A stretch of 64,000 bases of DNA from Sorex araneus (GCF_027595985.1 NC_073307.1:48090509-48154508), one strand, 5' to 3'; counted from the first letter of the stretch, positions 1-11,217 are shown. The notes: generated from the letters alone by a model not told the origin. Made by a program: numbers and translations.

Positions 1-1340
1 TTCCTGCCACATTAATATAGTGTAGAATATTCACACAATACCTAATAAAACTAAAGAAAAAAATATATATATACGTTATACTTGGATGTGTTAATAAACC
101 TCTTCAAGTAATGATACTATAACTATACAAAGAGCCAAGTAAAATAACCACTGACTTCATCTAACTGACATGTTCCAGGTACTGTATCCAGCACCTAGAG
201 TTCTCCCTCATTTCAAGTGCCCCAGAATGTGTCAGAATAGACCTGGGCTAAATAGCACAGCAATATCAATGATTTTTTTTAAAAAAACTTTTCTATCACT
301 TATAAGATATGCTCTGATACATTTGGAATTAGGAAATAAGTAACAATGGCAACTAGAGAATCACTTAATTATTTAAAATGATCATATTTCCATAACTATG
401 GAGAAGAAATAAAAGAAAGAACATTTTTGAACTGGACGATAATGAACATATGATGGTAAAATCTGATTGAATACTGCAAGCTCAGTACTTGTCCATCACT
501 CCTTTTAATGGATAGAGTGGTGAACATCTTTTCCCAGGTGGGGGACATCTTACCAGCTTGAGACCAGCTCACCTTTTTCCTTATTTTCATCAACAGTCTG
601 GAAGAGAACGAGAAAGTAGCTTCGAAGCTGTTCCAAAGGAGCATTGGCTATGAAAGTTTAGCCTGCAGATGTGAGAACCACAGAGGAATAGCTCTTATTG
701 TTTAAAGCAAAGGCCCTCAAAGTAGGCCGAAATGCAGACTCCATACCTTGCTATGTGACCTTAGGCAAGAGGCAAAAGCCCTCGGAGCCTCCATTTCCAA
801 TCAATAAAATCTATTTATATTATGGTAATTACTTCCTAAGATTGTTTGAGTATAATGTGGAAAAAAAAAACATTGGCAAAGTTTCTGGCAGGCTATAAAC
901 TCTGAACAAGTAGCTGTGATTATGATTGATATTGTTAAAATCATACTAATGTTTCAACTTACAAAAGTGGAGATGATGCTTGGAAAAGCTACCAAGGGGA
1001 GAACTTGGAAGGCCCTGAGAATGTCAGGCCCCAGCCAGCTCCCGCTCAGACGTGGACATGCCACTAGCAGAGTTGTGTATTACAGATCTCTGAGCGCAGA
1101 CAATCTCTGAGACACACAAGGGAACTTGAGCTAAAAAAGGGAGAAACAACAGTGATGGCTGCAGAGTTATACTCTGGGCTCCTCATCAGGTGCCCAACGC
1201 TGAGGTCTGATCAGTTTGGAAACTGCCCCACTGGTCCCTGAAGGTTTAGCTATGACTGCCACCACGGGGGTGGGCTAAGTGAAAATGTATTCCTAGCCGG
1301 GATCTCGGCCCCAGCCTGAGTTTTACCTTTTTTACCTTTA

Positions 1341-1445
1341 AGCTGGAGCGATAGCACAGAGGGTAGGGTGTTTGCCTTGCCCGCGACCGACCCGGGTTTG
1401 ATTCTTCTGTCCCCCTCAGAGAGCCCGACAAGCTACTGAGAGTAT
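1341..1445 (+). mobile_element. tRNA-derived SINE, type B, truncated
   Basis: The tRNA-like head (gagcgatagcacag box-A region, then the box-B-like gggtttgattc) is followed by the start of the type B body (cagagagcccgacaagctactgagagtat). It then stops, so about half of the element is present. The type B body is defined at 5710-5960. Confidence 0.8.
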
Positions 1446-1467
1446 TCTGCCTGTTGTGCTATCGCTT

Positions 1468-1626
1468 TGGGCTGGAGTGATCGTACAGCAGGCAGGGCAT
1501 TTGCCTTGCACGCGGCAGACCTGGGTTTGATCCCCAGCATCTCAGAAGTAATTCCTGAGTGCAGCGCCAGGAGTAACCCCTGAGCATCGCTGGGTATGAC
1601 CCAAAAAGAAAAAAAAGAAAGAAAGA
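1468..1626 (+). mobile_element. tRNA-derived SINE, type A
   Basis: Type A is the commonest repeat in the window. A tRNA-Ala-like head with pol III boxes (ctggagcgatagcacagcg and ggttcgattcc) is followed by a body reading roughly catcccatatggtcccctga, then gcaccgccaggagtaattcc, then a end ggtgtgacccaaaaag and an A-rich tail. This copy follows the truncated type B copy almost directly, so two SINEs lie in tandem. Confidence 0.93.
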
Positions 1627-1945
1627 AGTGGTTTCAATTTCTATTCCTTATATAGAGGCATAATAAGAATTCCTATAATAATAAGAATTCCTATAATAAT
1701 AAGAATAAGAATGACTGTTCAAATTTCCCTCTCATTCCAATTGGATTTATTGTTCCAGTGGGTGGGGGAGGTGACAAAAGGAAGGAAAACCTCTATTCCA
1801 AATGGATTCCATTGGGGAAGCTAGAGAGGTTTTCTAGGAAAATGCTCTAACTCTGAAAACATTGTTTATTTCCAAACATGCCAGCCCACTACAGGCAGAT
1901 TTGGAAATGGACATAGCTGGATACCTATTATAAGAGTGTACAAGA

Positions 1946-2115
1946 GGGGCCGGAGCGATAATATAGCGGGTAGGGTGTTTGCCTTGCACGTGGCCGACCC
2001 AGGTTTGATCCCAGGTTTGATATCGGCATCCCATATGGCTGTATTCCTGAGTGCAGAGCCAGGAGTAACCCCTGTGCATCACTGGGTGTGACCCAAAAAG
2101 CAAAAAAAAAAAAAA
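1946..2115 (+). mobile_element. SINE type A, full length
   Basis: The copy is complete from ggggccggagcg to a 14-A tail. It is flanked by near-identical target-site duplications (agagtgtacaaga before, agagtacaaga after). It sits about 130 bp upstream of the last MYOZ3 exon, in sense orientation. Confidence 0.95.
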
Positions 2116-2246
2116 GAGTACAAGAAACTTGGGGTAGAGAAGGGGAAACTGAGGCCCAAAGAGTCACCATAGCCGGTGACCTGCGCGCCACCATTTTGCC
2201 ATTCTTTCCCACACAGCCCACCTCTCTGCTGCTCTTCTCTCCCTAG

Positions 2247-2415
2247 GACCCCAGTGCCCTTTGGAGGACCCCTGGGGGGAGACACCGTTTCCAGGGCAGG
2301 CCCTCCTTCCATCCTGGAGCTCACCAGTGGCTTGGAATTACTCCGTCGCAGACCCAGCTTCAACAGAATAGCTCAAGGCTGGGTCCGTAGCCTACCAGAG
2401 TCCGAGGAGCTATAG
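2247..2415 (+). CDS. MYOZ3: MYOZ3 (myozenin-3/calsarcin-3), terminal coding exon
   Basis: Myozenin-3 is a striated-muscle Z-disc scaffold that binds alpha-actinin, gamma-filamin, telethonin and calcineurin. The exon begins after a pyrimidine-rich tract ending in AG at 2245-2246. It carries one base of a split codon, then 55 codons and a TAG stop at 2413-2415. The translation starts TPVPFGGPL and continues through GLELLRRRPSFNR and AQGWVRSLPESEEL, matching the C-terminus I remember for human MYOZ3 with a few substitutions. The final five residues, ESEEL, fit the E-[ST]-[DE]-[DE]-L class III PDZ ligand of the myozenin/myotilin/palladin group, which binds ZASP/LDB3 and PDLIM-type PDZ domains. 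No earlier MYOZ3 exon was found between 1 and 2246, so they lie left of the window. The gene converges on RBM22. Confidence 0.93.
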
Positions 2416-2506
2416 CTCTGGCTGAATTCTCGATTTCCCAATCTTAAGAGTTTGTGGAACATCTGAAGCCAAGACTTGTTGGACAGCACTTCACAGTTTA
2501 TGATGG

Positions 2507-2550
<44 letters not shown>

Positions 2551-3192
2551 ACACACACACATACATACACAATTTCACTGCCAAGGCAAAGAAACTTAGT
2601 GTTCCTGGAATGTGGGTGCCCTTCAGAAGCTACCTGGGGATGTTGTTCATAGTATGAATTTCTAGCCTGTCGCAGACTTGTGCCTCAGAATCTCTTGCGC
2701 AGAGGAGTCTCTATTTGTAGACAATACTTATAGGTGATTCCGATGTTGCTTGTTCCTAATTTGTGACTCAGGATGTTAAGCCCCAGAGAGGGTTTGCATC
2801 CTAGTTTATACTGATGCTGGTGCCTGATTTCAGCTTATTCTCCCAGAGGTGGTGGTTGCTGGCCGGCAGTTCATTTGCCTCTGAGTAATTGTTACCATTA
2901 GGAAGGCTTTACTTTTACTGGGAATTTTTTTTATGTGGTTGGTCGTTAGTCTTTCAGTCAATATTTACTTTATACCGCTGTTTGCTAAATACTGTTCTCG
3001 CCCCAAGGAAAGTATGTGCGTAAGCCCATACTATATGCCTATACTATCTAAGCCTATACTGTATATAGTATAGAAACATAGATAGTACATAAAGTATATC
3101 ATTTATATATGTGGGAGTATGTACTTGATACTTGTATTACATAGTATATACTCCCTATATTTCTTGCATATACTAGATTGTAGAGAGACAAA
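2416..3192 (+). other. MYOZ3: MYOZ3 3' UTR and downstream sequence
   Basis: This sequence follows the MYOZ3 stop codon. It contains a (CA)n tract at 2513-2572 and AT-rich sequence with several tatagtata-like repeats around 3025-3175. No canonical AATAAA on the + strand is evident here, so the polyadenylation site is unplaced; an ATTAAA occurs near 3430. Confidence 0.5.
2513..2572. repeat. (CA)n microsatellite
   Basis: About 28 CA dinucleotides interrupted by three CATA variants, within the presumed MYOZ3 3' UTR. Confidence 0.97.
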
Positions 3193-3368
3193 TTTTTTTT
3201 AGGGGGGATTTTGGGTCACACCTTGCGATGCTCAGGTATTACTCCTGGCTCTGCACTCAGGAACCACTCCTAGCAGTGCTTGGGGGACCATGTGGGGTGC
3301 CAGGGATCGAATCCGAGTTGGCTGCATGCAGGGCAAATGCCCTACCTGCTGTGCTATCGCTCCGGTCC
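3193..3368 (-). mobile_element. SINE type A, reverse
   Basis: It reads T-tract, tttgggtcacacc, body, then gctatcgctccggtcc, i.e. an antisense type A copy. Imperfect flanking repeats (agagacaaat and agaagacaaa) are consistent with an old target-site duplication. Confidence 0.9.
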
Positions 3369-3995
3369 TGAGAAGACAAAATTTTCAAGTGCAAGTTATC
3401 TTAATTTTTCCCAAAGTGCACTAATTGGCAATTAAAAGACAAGTTCCAGAAGGCATAAGAAAGGGTCCCTAACTCTGATTGTGTGATGGGAGTCCAGGAA
3501 GTTTCCCAGAGTAGACTTCAGAGAAGGAGTGAGTGTCCCTCACGAAGAAGGGTGATAGGGGCTAATGTACCTGGCCAGTGGACTGATGTGTGAAGTTCAG
3601 AATTGTCAAAGCCGTAGGGAGTTAGGGAGAAGGAGGAGGGATTTGTGAGAGGAGTAAATGAGACCCAGAGTAGTGGGAACTACTAGAAAAGAACTTTAGG
3701 AGGGGATGAAGTTGGGGATGGGTTTCCCTTTGCTCCTCTCCTTTCCCCTTGAAGAGGAGTAAGACTGGAAGTCTGAAAAGAATAAGACCTGGACTAGAGA
3801 AATGGCCATCAATGTGGAAAATAGAACACTGTTCTGGTGTCTTTGAGGACAGATGTAAATTGGGATACCTAAAAGGAACCCTTTCTTTTCACCTCTGTCT
3901 TCTTGTCATCATAAGCAGGTCCAAGGGTAGATCTTGTCTCCATTGGTTCACTAGGAAAAGTGGAGATCATCAAATAATGATGGCTAGTAATGAAG
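3369..3995. other. Intergenic, no gene seen
   Basis: Purine-rich unique-looking sequence downstream of MYOZ3. The open reading frame through 3749-4063 gains its poly-Asp end only from the adjacent GAT microsatellite and has no recognisable protein. Confidence 0.5.
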
Positions 3996-3996
3996 G

Positions 3997-4054
<58 letters not shown>

Positions 4055-4060
4055 GATGGC
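3993..4060. repeat. (GAT)n microsatellite
   Basis: Trinucleotide tract of about 22 GAT units with one GGT interruption near 4040. Confidence 0.97.
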
Positions 4061-4827
4061 TGACTTTTATTGTAAGCCTCGGAGCTTGAGTTGGTTCTAC
4101 ACACAATCTATTTCTAATTTTCAGTACACCTCTGCAAGAAGGGTTACAGATGTCACAGATGTGAATATCCAGGTTAAGGTGAATATCCCAAGTTACAGAT
4201 GTGAATATCCAGGTTTATAATAGGATAGTGAATTTTCCAGGGACATAACCAGAATGGGAATCTGTCTGTTTTGGGTGGGAATCACTTCTCACTACAGTGG
4301 AAAAGTGGCCAAAGCAGGAATCGTGCACACTGGATCACTGGATTTTGACATCCTACTTAGAGCTTAAAGGTTAAGAACTCAGGCTGGTGGTCAGACTGGT
4401 GGGCCTCCACCCTGTAAGATCTGGACAAGAATAGGAGAAGCCCACTAGTTAGAGCTGTAAGCATTATAAGGGACACAGGCATGCTAAGTGTTCAACTGTG
4501 ATTATATTCCCTGCAACAACTCCTCTTGATGGGAAAAGATGTTCTTGTAGTAGACGCAGCGGAGGTCTGAAGGAAACCCTCTGATCACTCTCTATATGAC
4601 TGCGTTTGGACTTGAATGACCTCTCTGCTGTATCTCTTTGGAGAATAGAGAAGGTCAGGACTCTCTCTGCTTCCCATGTGTGCGGGTTGTGCTTGCATTT
4701 GCCTTTTGCTCGAATGTTTCACCGTTCTCCACACTGTCTCAAGAGGTGAGCAACCTGACACTTAGAATTGTTTGCAGTTGCTGTGTTTCTTTGAGTTTGG
4801 GAACTGCCATTTAAAGTCTCATTTCCA
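4061..4827. other. Intergenic, no gene seen
   Basis: No coding or RNA gene recognised. A short local duplication reads gttacagatgt...gtgaatatcca twice (about 4142-4170 and 4192-4213). Confidence 0.5.
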
Positions 4828-5008
4828 GGGGCTGGAGAGATAGCACAGCGGGTAGGGCGTTTGCCTTGCACGCGGCCGACCCGAGTTCGATTCCCAGCAT
4901 CCCATATGGTCACCCAGCACCGCTAGGAGTAATTCCTGAGTGCATGAGCCAGGAGTAACCCCTGTGCATTGCTGAGTGTGACCCAAAAAGCAAAAAAAAA
5001 AAAAAAAA
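4828..5008 (+). mobile_element. SINE type A with exact 15-bp TSD
   Basis: Full-length copy from ggggctggagag to an A20 tail. The direct repeat aaagtctcatttcca flanks it exactly (4813-4827 and 5009-5023). The clean duplication and long tail suggest a young insertion. Confidence 0.97.
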
Positions 5009-5350
5009 AAAGTCTCATTTCCAAGAGCCACAGCCGAACAGGGTCTATGAAACACAGAAGAGGACTTGGGCTGCTGCTTCTGTACTTTGAAGGAATTACA
5101 GCTACCCACCAGAAGAGGAGGGGCCGGGGTTGGGGGGGTGCTTCTGTCCTTGCTCCTTTCTCCTCCTGATAAAGTGAGTTTTGCTGATGTTATAAAAATG
5201 CTTATTAAAATAAAAAACAAATAAAAAATAAAAAAATAAACTTTGAAAGTGTTGGTGCGTGCTTAGACCTGTACCATCCCCACCTTCCTTCTTATGTCCC
5301 GCCCTATGCCCACATACCAGAGAAAACTGCGGTCAGCAATCTGAGCTTTC

Positions 5351-6215
5351 TTTTTTTCAAATTTTACTTTATTTTTATAAAGTTGTTCACAATAATTTAT
5401 TACATTCAATATATCAACACCAATCACACCACCATTACACCTCCCATCATCATTATTTTGAATTTTCCTAACCACCACTGAAGCTTGCCCAATTAGCAAG
5501 GCCCTAAATAATTTATTTTATATTGCTTGTTATTAATAATCCACTAAAAATGATCAAAAATTTTCTTAGAAGAAAATGTGTAAAGATTGTTGTATCTCAG
5601 CCTGAGTCTTTAAGCCATTGTATAAGAGATTACTAACATGTTATAGGTTGAGTCTTTTGTGCTAGTATCTTTTTAAATTTAATTTTATTTTTATAAAGTT
5701 GTTTACAATAAGAGCAATAGCACAGTGGTAGGACGTTTGCCTGGCACGCGGCCTACCCGGGTTCAATCCCTTCACCCCTTTCGGAGAGCCCGGCAAGCTA
5801 CCGAGAGTATCTTGCCCACGTGGCAGAGCCTGGCAAGCTACCCGTGGCATATTCAATATGCCCAAAACAGCAACAACAAGTCTCACAATGGAGACAATAC
5901 TGGTGTCTGCTCAAGCAAATCGATGAGTAACGAGATGACAGTGACAGTGACAGTGACAATATTCCAATACCAATTCCACCACCATTACACCTTCCCACCA
6001 TAATATTTCAAATGTCTCCACCTGACCCCCAAATTCTGCCCCCAAAGAAGTACATAAATAATTTATTTTGTATTGCTTATTATGAAAAATCTGCTAAAAA
6101 TGATCTCATAAATTTCCTTTAGAGGAAAGTGTGTGAAGATTGTTGTATTTCATCCTGAAGCCATTGAGCCCTTGTATATAAGAAAAACTAACATGTTGTT
6201 AACGGTTGAGCCTTA
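5351..6215. repeat. Tandem duplication of an L1-tail-like AT-rich repeat
   Basis: Two direct copies occur. Copy 1 is about 5351-5660 and copy 2 about 5668-6215. Both start with an AT-rich segment containing attttatttttataaagttgtt and continue through accaccattacacct, ttattttgtattgctt-like and aagattgttgtat-like blocks, ending near ctaacatgtt...ggttgagtc/cctt. Copy 2 is split by the type B SINE at 5710-5960. The family was not identified. Confidence 0.7.
5710..5960 (+). mobile_element. tRNA-derived SINE, type B, full length
   Basis: Type B shares the tRNA-like head with type A but has a different body. It contains two related blocks (gagcccggcaagctaccgag and gagcctggcaagctacccgt), a small palindrome gcatattcaatatgc, then tctcacaatggagac, ctggtg, aaatcgatgagtaacg and a gacagtgacagtgaca 3' end instead of poly(A). 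This copy interrupts an older repeat. Confidence 0.92.
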
Positions 6216-6216
<1 letters not shown>

Positions 6217-6249
<33 letters not shown>

Positions 6250-6262
6250 CATATACATATGC
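6217..6262. repeat. (CA)n/(TA)n microsatellite
   Basis: About 13 CA units grading into catatatacatatacatatg, an alternating purine-pyrimidine tract at the end of the duplicated repeat above. Confidence 0.95.
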
Positions 6263-6529
6263 ACACAAAGAAAAAGTATTTTTCTTTTTCTTTTCAAGAT
6301 TAGTTGCAGTTGCTTTCTACTTTACACCCCATCAAATGTGATGTGCAACTTTTGGCATATTAGTGGTGCAGAGTATGAGATGTCGTGTGGTTGTGAATGC
6401 AGCGGTGCACTCAAGGAATTCTGAAGTTTTAAATATGGTTAGACAGCTGAGGTTAAATTATTATTATTATTTTTAATCTGGATGTTGACTTTGGAGTTTG
6501 CAAGGCAACACTGCTGCATGTTGCTCTTG

Positions 6530-7013
6530 TGTTGCTCTCTTCTGAGAGATTTATTTGTGAGACTCTGGATTAGAGCCATTAAGGATCTTATATGATGCCA
6601 GAGGCAGTTTGTGGGATGACTGCCAGGCTACGGGAAACACAGGGAAATGTGGAGAGTTGCTATTCCCGACTCTGTGCTAGAATGGGGATTTAAGTGACAA
6701 GTCCCACATACCTGGGATTTTCAGCAGATTCACTCATGGGTGAGGCTCATCCAAGCTTGAGGAGATGGGCTGTGAGCATGGCAGTGATTGAGTTCTGGAG
6801 GTTTTCAGCTGCTGGGCTCTGTTGGGGCAGGGAGAGGTACTCACCACCCCCCCCTCCAGGTTTCCCCGGGTGAGACAGCCTAATGTGGGGTCTGGAGGCA
6901 TCTCTGTGGTGTGTTGCTCTGAGTTGCTCTCTTCCAAGAGATTTATTTGTGAGTCTCATTCTTACTTTTAATCAAGACCAGTTGCTTCTACTTTACACCC
7001 CATCCAATATGAT
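6530..7013 (-). repeat. Tandem ~390-bp repeat units
   Basis: Two partial units are aligned by gagatttatttgtgag at 6546-6561 and 6938-6953 (period 392). The same unit occurs at 30680-31250 in this orientation and at 8085-8720 in the opposite one. A duplicated block ctactttacaccccatc also recurs at about 6315 and 6988. I suspect 5'-monomers of a retroelement but cannot name the family. Confidence 0.6.
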
Positions 7014-7017
7014 CTTT

Positions 7018-7270
7018 CTTTTTAAAAAATTTTTATTAAAGTGCCATGATTCACAGTTACTGATAGTTACATTTTAGGCATACAATAATTCAACACCAAT
7101 CCCTCCACTAGTGTCAACTTTCCTCCACCAGTGTTCCCAGATTCCCTCCCCATCCCAACCTCCACTCTACCCCCACCTGTCAACTTGACAGGCATATTAT
7201 AAAGTTTCAATGGTTGCCACTTAGATCTCATGTTTTCAGTTCTATTGAATCTGTATTTTGGGTTTATGTC
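7018..7270 (-). mobile_element. L1 3'-end fragment, reverse
   Basis: The reverse complement shows the L1-tail signature seen repeatedly here: an actggtggagg-type block, attgtatg, a gtaactgt-type block and an AT-rich 3' end ending in A-rich sequence. It is diverged and 5'-truncated. Confidence 0.65.
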
Positions 7271-7514
7271 AACACTCCCCATATCACTGGTATAACTGAA
7301 GCCTTGATGCCTGCTAACCTATTACTTCTTGTTATCTTCTTCCCCCCTAGCAGTTTGAAGTTTCTAGAATTGTGGAATTCTTTTGGATAAATATATACAT
7401 GTGTAAAGATTCATACATAATTGTTTTAATGGGATCATTTTATATAAAATTCTATCTTAAGCTTCTTTATTCAATAGTAGGCAGGTAAAATTTGAATCCT
7501 GAAAAATGAGATCA

Positions 7515-7701
7515 GGGGCCAGAGTGGTAAGACAGTGGGGAGAGCATTTGCCTTGCACGTGGCCAACCCAGGTTTGATTCCTGGCATCCCATATGGTCTC
7601 CTGAGCACTGCCAGGAATAATTCCTAAGTGCAGAGCCAGGACTAACCCCTGAACATTACTGGGTGTGACGCAAAAAGTTCTCACCCGCCAAAAAGAAAAA
7701 A
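7515..7701 (+). mobile_element. SINE type A
   Basis: Diverged but nearly full-length copy from ggggccagagtgg to gtgtgacgcaaaaag, with a short extra tail segment ending in A-rich sequence. Confidence 0.88.
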
Positions 7702-8084
7702 TAGATCATTAATTCTTCATATAATTTGAATATCAAGTAGTCTTTCATATAGTTTTCTATACTTTTTTTTTAAATACAAATGATATCATACAGTGATGTG
7801 ACAAGTGGTTGCAAAGGCTGAAAGATATCTCAATGGGTTGAGCGCATGCTTTGAATGCGGGAGGCTTAGGTTCGGGGGTATGGTGCTGCCAACAGGTCAA
7901 CCTGTACCTCTGGGGCAAGTGCATAAGCAACCTGATGGTGACTTCAGGCTTCATGACACCCCAAAATTGCTACTGTGCCTTTGGCTGGACCCCACCAACT
8001 TGGGACCAAGTTTACCAAGAAATTAAATGGCAAAAAGTTAAGTATGTGAGAGCCATGCTCACAAACCACCTCCGGCTCAGCAAT

Positions 8085-8995
8085 GTAAGTTCATTTATTG
8101 GCTTTATTTCAGAAACCTGTAGATAAATCTCGAAAGAGATCAAAAGCCACAGTTAATCTCGGACCCAGGCATTGCTGAATAGATTGGGGTAAATCGGAGG
8201 GGGATGGGTTGGCCTGGGACCCACCCAAACTGAGACCCTAGCAGCTGCTTGCTTCCACATCCAAAATCATTGCCATACCCCTGGCCTGACTCCACCGTCT
8301 CAGGACAAACCTCAGCAAGATATAATCTGTTGAAAATTCTGGTATGCAGGTTTTGTGACTGAACTCTTCAGGCTTTCCCAGACTTGGGGTGGGCTACCTC
8401 CCCCCATTTCCCAATACTTATGGAACCACTGGCAGTCACCCCCATGAACCAACTCCAGCGCCATCCTGTAAGCTCTACTACTGGCCTTGCTCCAGAGACC
8501 CATAAATAAATCTCTAAAGAAATCAAAAGCCACAGTTAAGCTCAGACTCATGATGGCTGAACAGACCAGGGTAAATTGGAGGGGGGGTGGGTTGGCCTGC
8601 ACCAGCCCAAGCAAAGCCCTTAGCAGTCGCTTCCATGATCCAAAATTGCCGCCATACTCCCGGCCTGACCCTACCATCTCAGGACGAACCTTACCAAGAT
8701 ATTGAATGCCCTGAACACACACCATGACCTCTTAGCACCCGTATTACAAACAATAATGCATAAAAGGAAAAGGAGAGAGAGAGAGCAAGAAGGAAAGTGC
8801 CTCTCATAGAGGGAGGCTGGGGGTAGGGGGTGGGAGTTGGGGGATGGTGGTGGGGTAACGGGGGACATTGGCAGTGGGAAATGTACACTGGTGGAAAGAT
8901 GGGTGCTGGATCATTGTATGACTGAAACCCAATTATGAACAGCTTTGTAATAGTCTATCTCATGGATATTCAATTAAAAATTTTTTCTTAAAAGT
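8085..8995 (+). mobile_element. Composite L1-tailed element with two ~383-bp units
   Basis: Two diverged units are aligned by ataaatct at 8123-8130 and 8506-8513, each followed by caaaagccacagttaa and gggttggcctg. They are followed by a purine tract (8776-8790) and then an L1-type tail: acactggtggaaagatggg, cattgtatgactgaaa, ttcaattaaaa. The tail and units have the same relative orientation as the element at 35640-36312. No ORF matching a retroelement protein is visible, so the element is non-autonomous or internally deleted. Confidence 0.6.
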
Positions 8996-9315
8996 AATGT
9001 GGAGTTCATGCCAGTTCAATCAGCTTAATCAATGACTGAATTAATAGCAATACTTCCTACATATGAAAACAAACAAAAAAAAGACTTAGGTTCAAATCTT
9101 GCCACCACATGGTCCTGCAAGCACCACCAGGAGTGACCTCTAGGCACAGAGATGGGAATACCATCTGAATACTACCAGGTGTGACCCTAAAACAAGAAAA
9201 CAAATAGAAAAAAAGAATTAGAGAATTAAGACTAGCCTAAATATCAGGAAACTGCACTGGACAGAGTGAAAAGAAACACAAACTGCTTTACTGTAGTGTG
9301 TGTTCACAAAATGTG
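8996..9315. other. Intergenic, degenerate SINE only
   Basis: Between about 9083 and 9200 a diverged type A body can be read (ggttcaaatc, accaccaggagtgacc, ccaggtgtgaccc). Nothing else recognised. Confidence 0.5.
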
Positions 9316-10385
9316 TGGGCATGCGCTGTGTGCATTCAGTGGCCATGAGCTGCCTCCCCACCCTGGCTGGCTACTGCCACCATCAACAGATGCATGAAGG
9401 AGGGAACTGGAGCAACCAGGGTGATTGGTGATCAGTCACCGTTTATTCCAATCTCCATCCCTATTCCAGACTCACACTCCTCTCATCTCAGACTCCTACT
9501 TCCCCCCATGCTGGTCTCCCAGCCTAGTTTTAGAGAACAATCACCAAGGGTTGGGGTAGCAATTACACATAGGTGAGATAGCACAACCAACATATGCAAA
9601 GCCCTTGCTCTTCTAAGACCAAGATCTCATCCTGCTAGGAGATCTGCTCAAGGGTGGAATTTCATCTAAGGGCTACTTCTCCTTTCCTTAGTCCATATCC
9701 ATTTAAACAAATCATCTTAAATTTATTTCTTAATAATCGTCCTAGTCATTTTGTATGGACACAGTAAGAGATATATTAAGCTTATGGGGTGGCTCTCCTG
9801 GGAACATGTTGCTATATATCCCAGACTACAGTACTCAGTCTTTTCTAATCTCGGCAGGGTCCTTGTCCAGTCACTCTCTTTAGGTCATGACAAAATTTGT
9901 CCATGACCGTTATCTTAACTTATTATAAGTTTTATGGTGCTTGGCTTGTCCCTTTTCGATGCCAGGGTAGCTCACATCTTGCTCTGGGTCATCTAAATCC
10001 CTTTGTCGGGACCCTGCTTTTGGGGTGCTAGGAACTAAGGGCAACTGAGGCTTATGTCAGGTAAATATGACAGATGCCCATGAGTAAATATTATTTGGAG
10101 TCAATTAACTCTCAAGCTACAAAAGCGTCGCATTAGCTATCCTCCTGTGTCTACACAAAAGGGACATTGCTTTAAAGTAAACTATGCAAAGAACATAAGG
10201 GAAAGGGAAAAGCAATATCCCACTTACAAATACAAAATCAAGAGTCCTAAGAAGAATCTGACCTTACAAGTCACAGGGCCTGGCATAGGGATATAAGTGA
10301 TTAACAGGGGAAGCGGAGCACAAAGGAGAGCTTAAAGATAAACACATTGGATGGAATGGGAGTGCCTCGGGAGCACTGTGATGGG
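9316..10385 (-). mobile_element. LTR-like repeat, copy a (reverse)
   Basis: The reverse complement aligns along its length with 28205-29565. Shared blocks include gttaattgactcc, aataatattta, aagcctcagttgcc, agctaccctggcat, ggaccctgc, cttgagcagatct and ggccactgaatg. An AATAAA on the - strand is at 9442-9447, about 100 bp from the end. No gag, pol or env frame is present. Length, polyadenylation signal position and lack of coding capacity suggest a solo LTR of an endogenous retrovirus; the class is not determined. A SINE lies at its upstream end (10388). Confidence 0.65.
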
Positions 10386-10387
10386 TG

Positions 10388-10560
10388 TAGATGTGATAGT
10401 ACAGTGAGGATAGTGTTTGCCTTGCATGCAGCGAACTGGAGTTCAATCCCCGGCATCCTGTATGATCCTCTAAACCCACAAGGAGTGATACCTAAGCATA
10501 GAGCTTGGAGTCAACCCTGAGCAATGCCAGGTGTGACCCCCGCCCTAAACCAAGCCAAAC
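10388..10560 (+). mobile_element. SINE type A, diverged
   Basis: The tRNA-like head is poor, but box B (gagttcaatcccc) and the ending caggtgtgaccc are present. It borders LTR-like copy a. Confidence 0.8.
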
Positions 10561-10675
10561 CAAACTAAAAGTCCCTAGAAACAAAAGCCCTGCCTGGTCC
10601 AGATGGGTTCCCGGGTGTGTTTTATCAAACCTTCAAGTAATACTTACCACTTGATTCCTTAAGCTCTTCTATTTT

Positions 10676-10850
10676 ATTTTTTAATTTTTGTTTTTTGGGT
10701 CACACCCAGTGATGTTCAGGGGTTCTCCTGGCCCTGCACTCAGGAACTACTCCTGGTGGTGCTTGGGGGACCGTCTGGGATGCTGGGGATTGAGCCAGGT
10801 CAGTACATGCAAGGCAAATGCCCTACCCACTGTACTATCACTCCGGCCCC
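10676..10850 (-). mobile_element. SINE type A, reverse, inside the old L1
   Basis: Antisense copy from ttttttgggtcacaccc to ctatcactccggcccc, splitting the L1 fragment. Flanks taagctcttct and taagtctttct look like a decayed target-site duplication. Confidence 0.92.
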
Positions 10851-11217
10851 AACCCTAAGTCTTTCTAAATTATTGAAGAAACAGATATGCTTCCTAAGTT
10901 TCTATAAAGCTCACAGTACATTAGTACTCAAATTAGGTAGAAATGCTACTGAAAATAAAAATTTGCCTCAGTTTCCCTGATAAACATTGATGTAAAAATC
11001 TTCAACCCAAAAAAAAAAAAACTTCAACAAAATCTTAGCAAGCCAAATTCAACTGCATATCAAAAAGATCACTCATATATGACCTACTGGAATTTATTCC
11101 AGGGATAAAAGGATGGTTCAACACACGCAAATCAAGTAGTGTATCACACCAAAAAAAAAAAAAAGATAAAAATAATATGTTTGTATCAATCAATGCAGAG
11201 AAAACTTCTGACAAGAT

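Larger units (their letters stand above)
1..2246 (+). other. MYOZ3: MYOZ3 last intron (partial)
   Basis: This is the intron before the terminal MYOZ3 exon and runs off the left edge. I see no coding exon in it. From 1 to 1340 it is unremarkable AT-rich sequence. From 1341 it contains three SINE copies and short direct repeats of a motif read as aagaattcctataataat at 1667-1700. Confidence 0.7.

Noticed and set aside
1-2246. Upstream MYOZ3 exons
   Set aside because: I looked for the preceding exon (YRCPWQEF/YRDYQSDG region) and found no match, so it lies outside the window.
3749-4063. 104-codon ORF ending in poly-Asp
   Set aside because: The Asp run is the GAT microsatellite; there is no family match and no exon structure.
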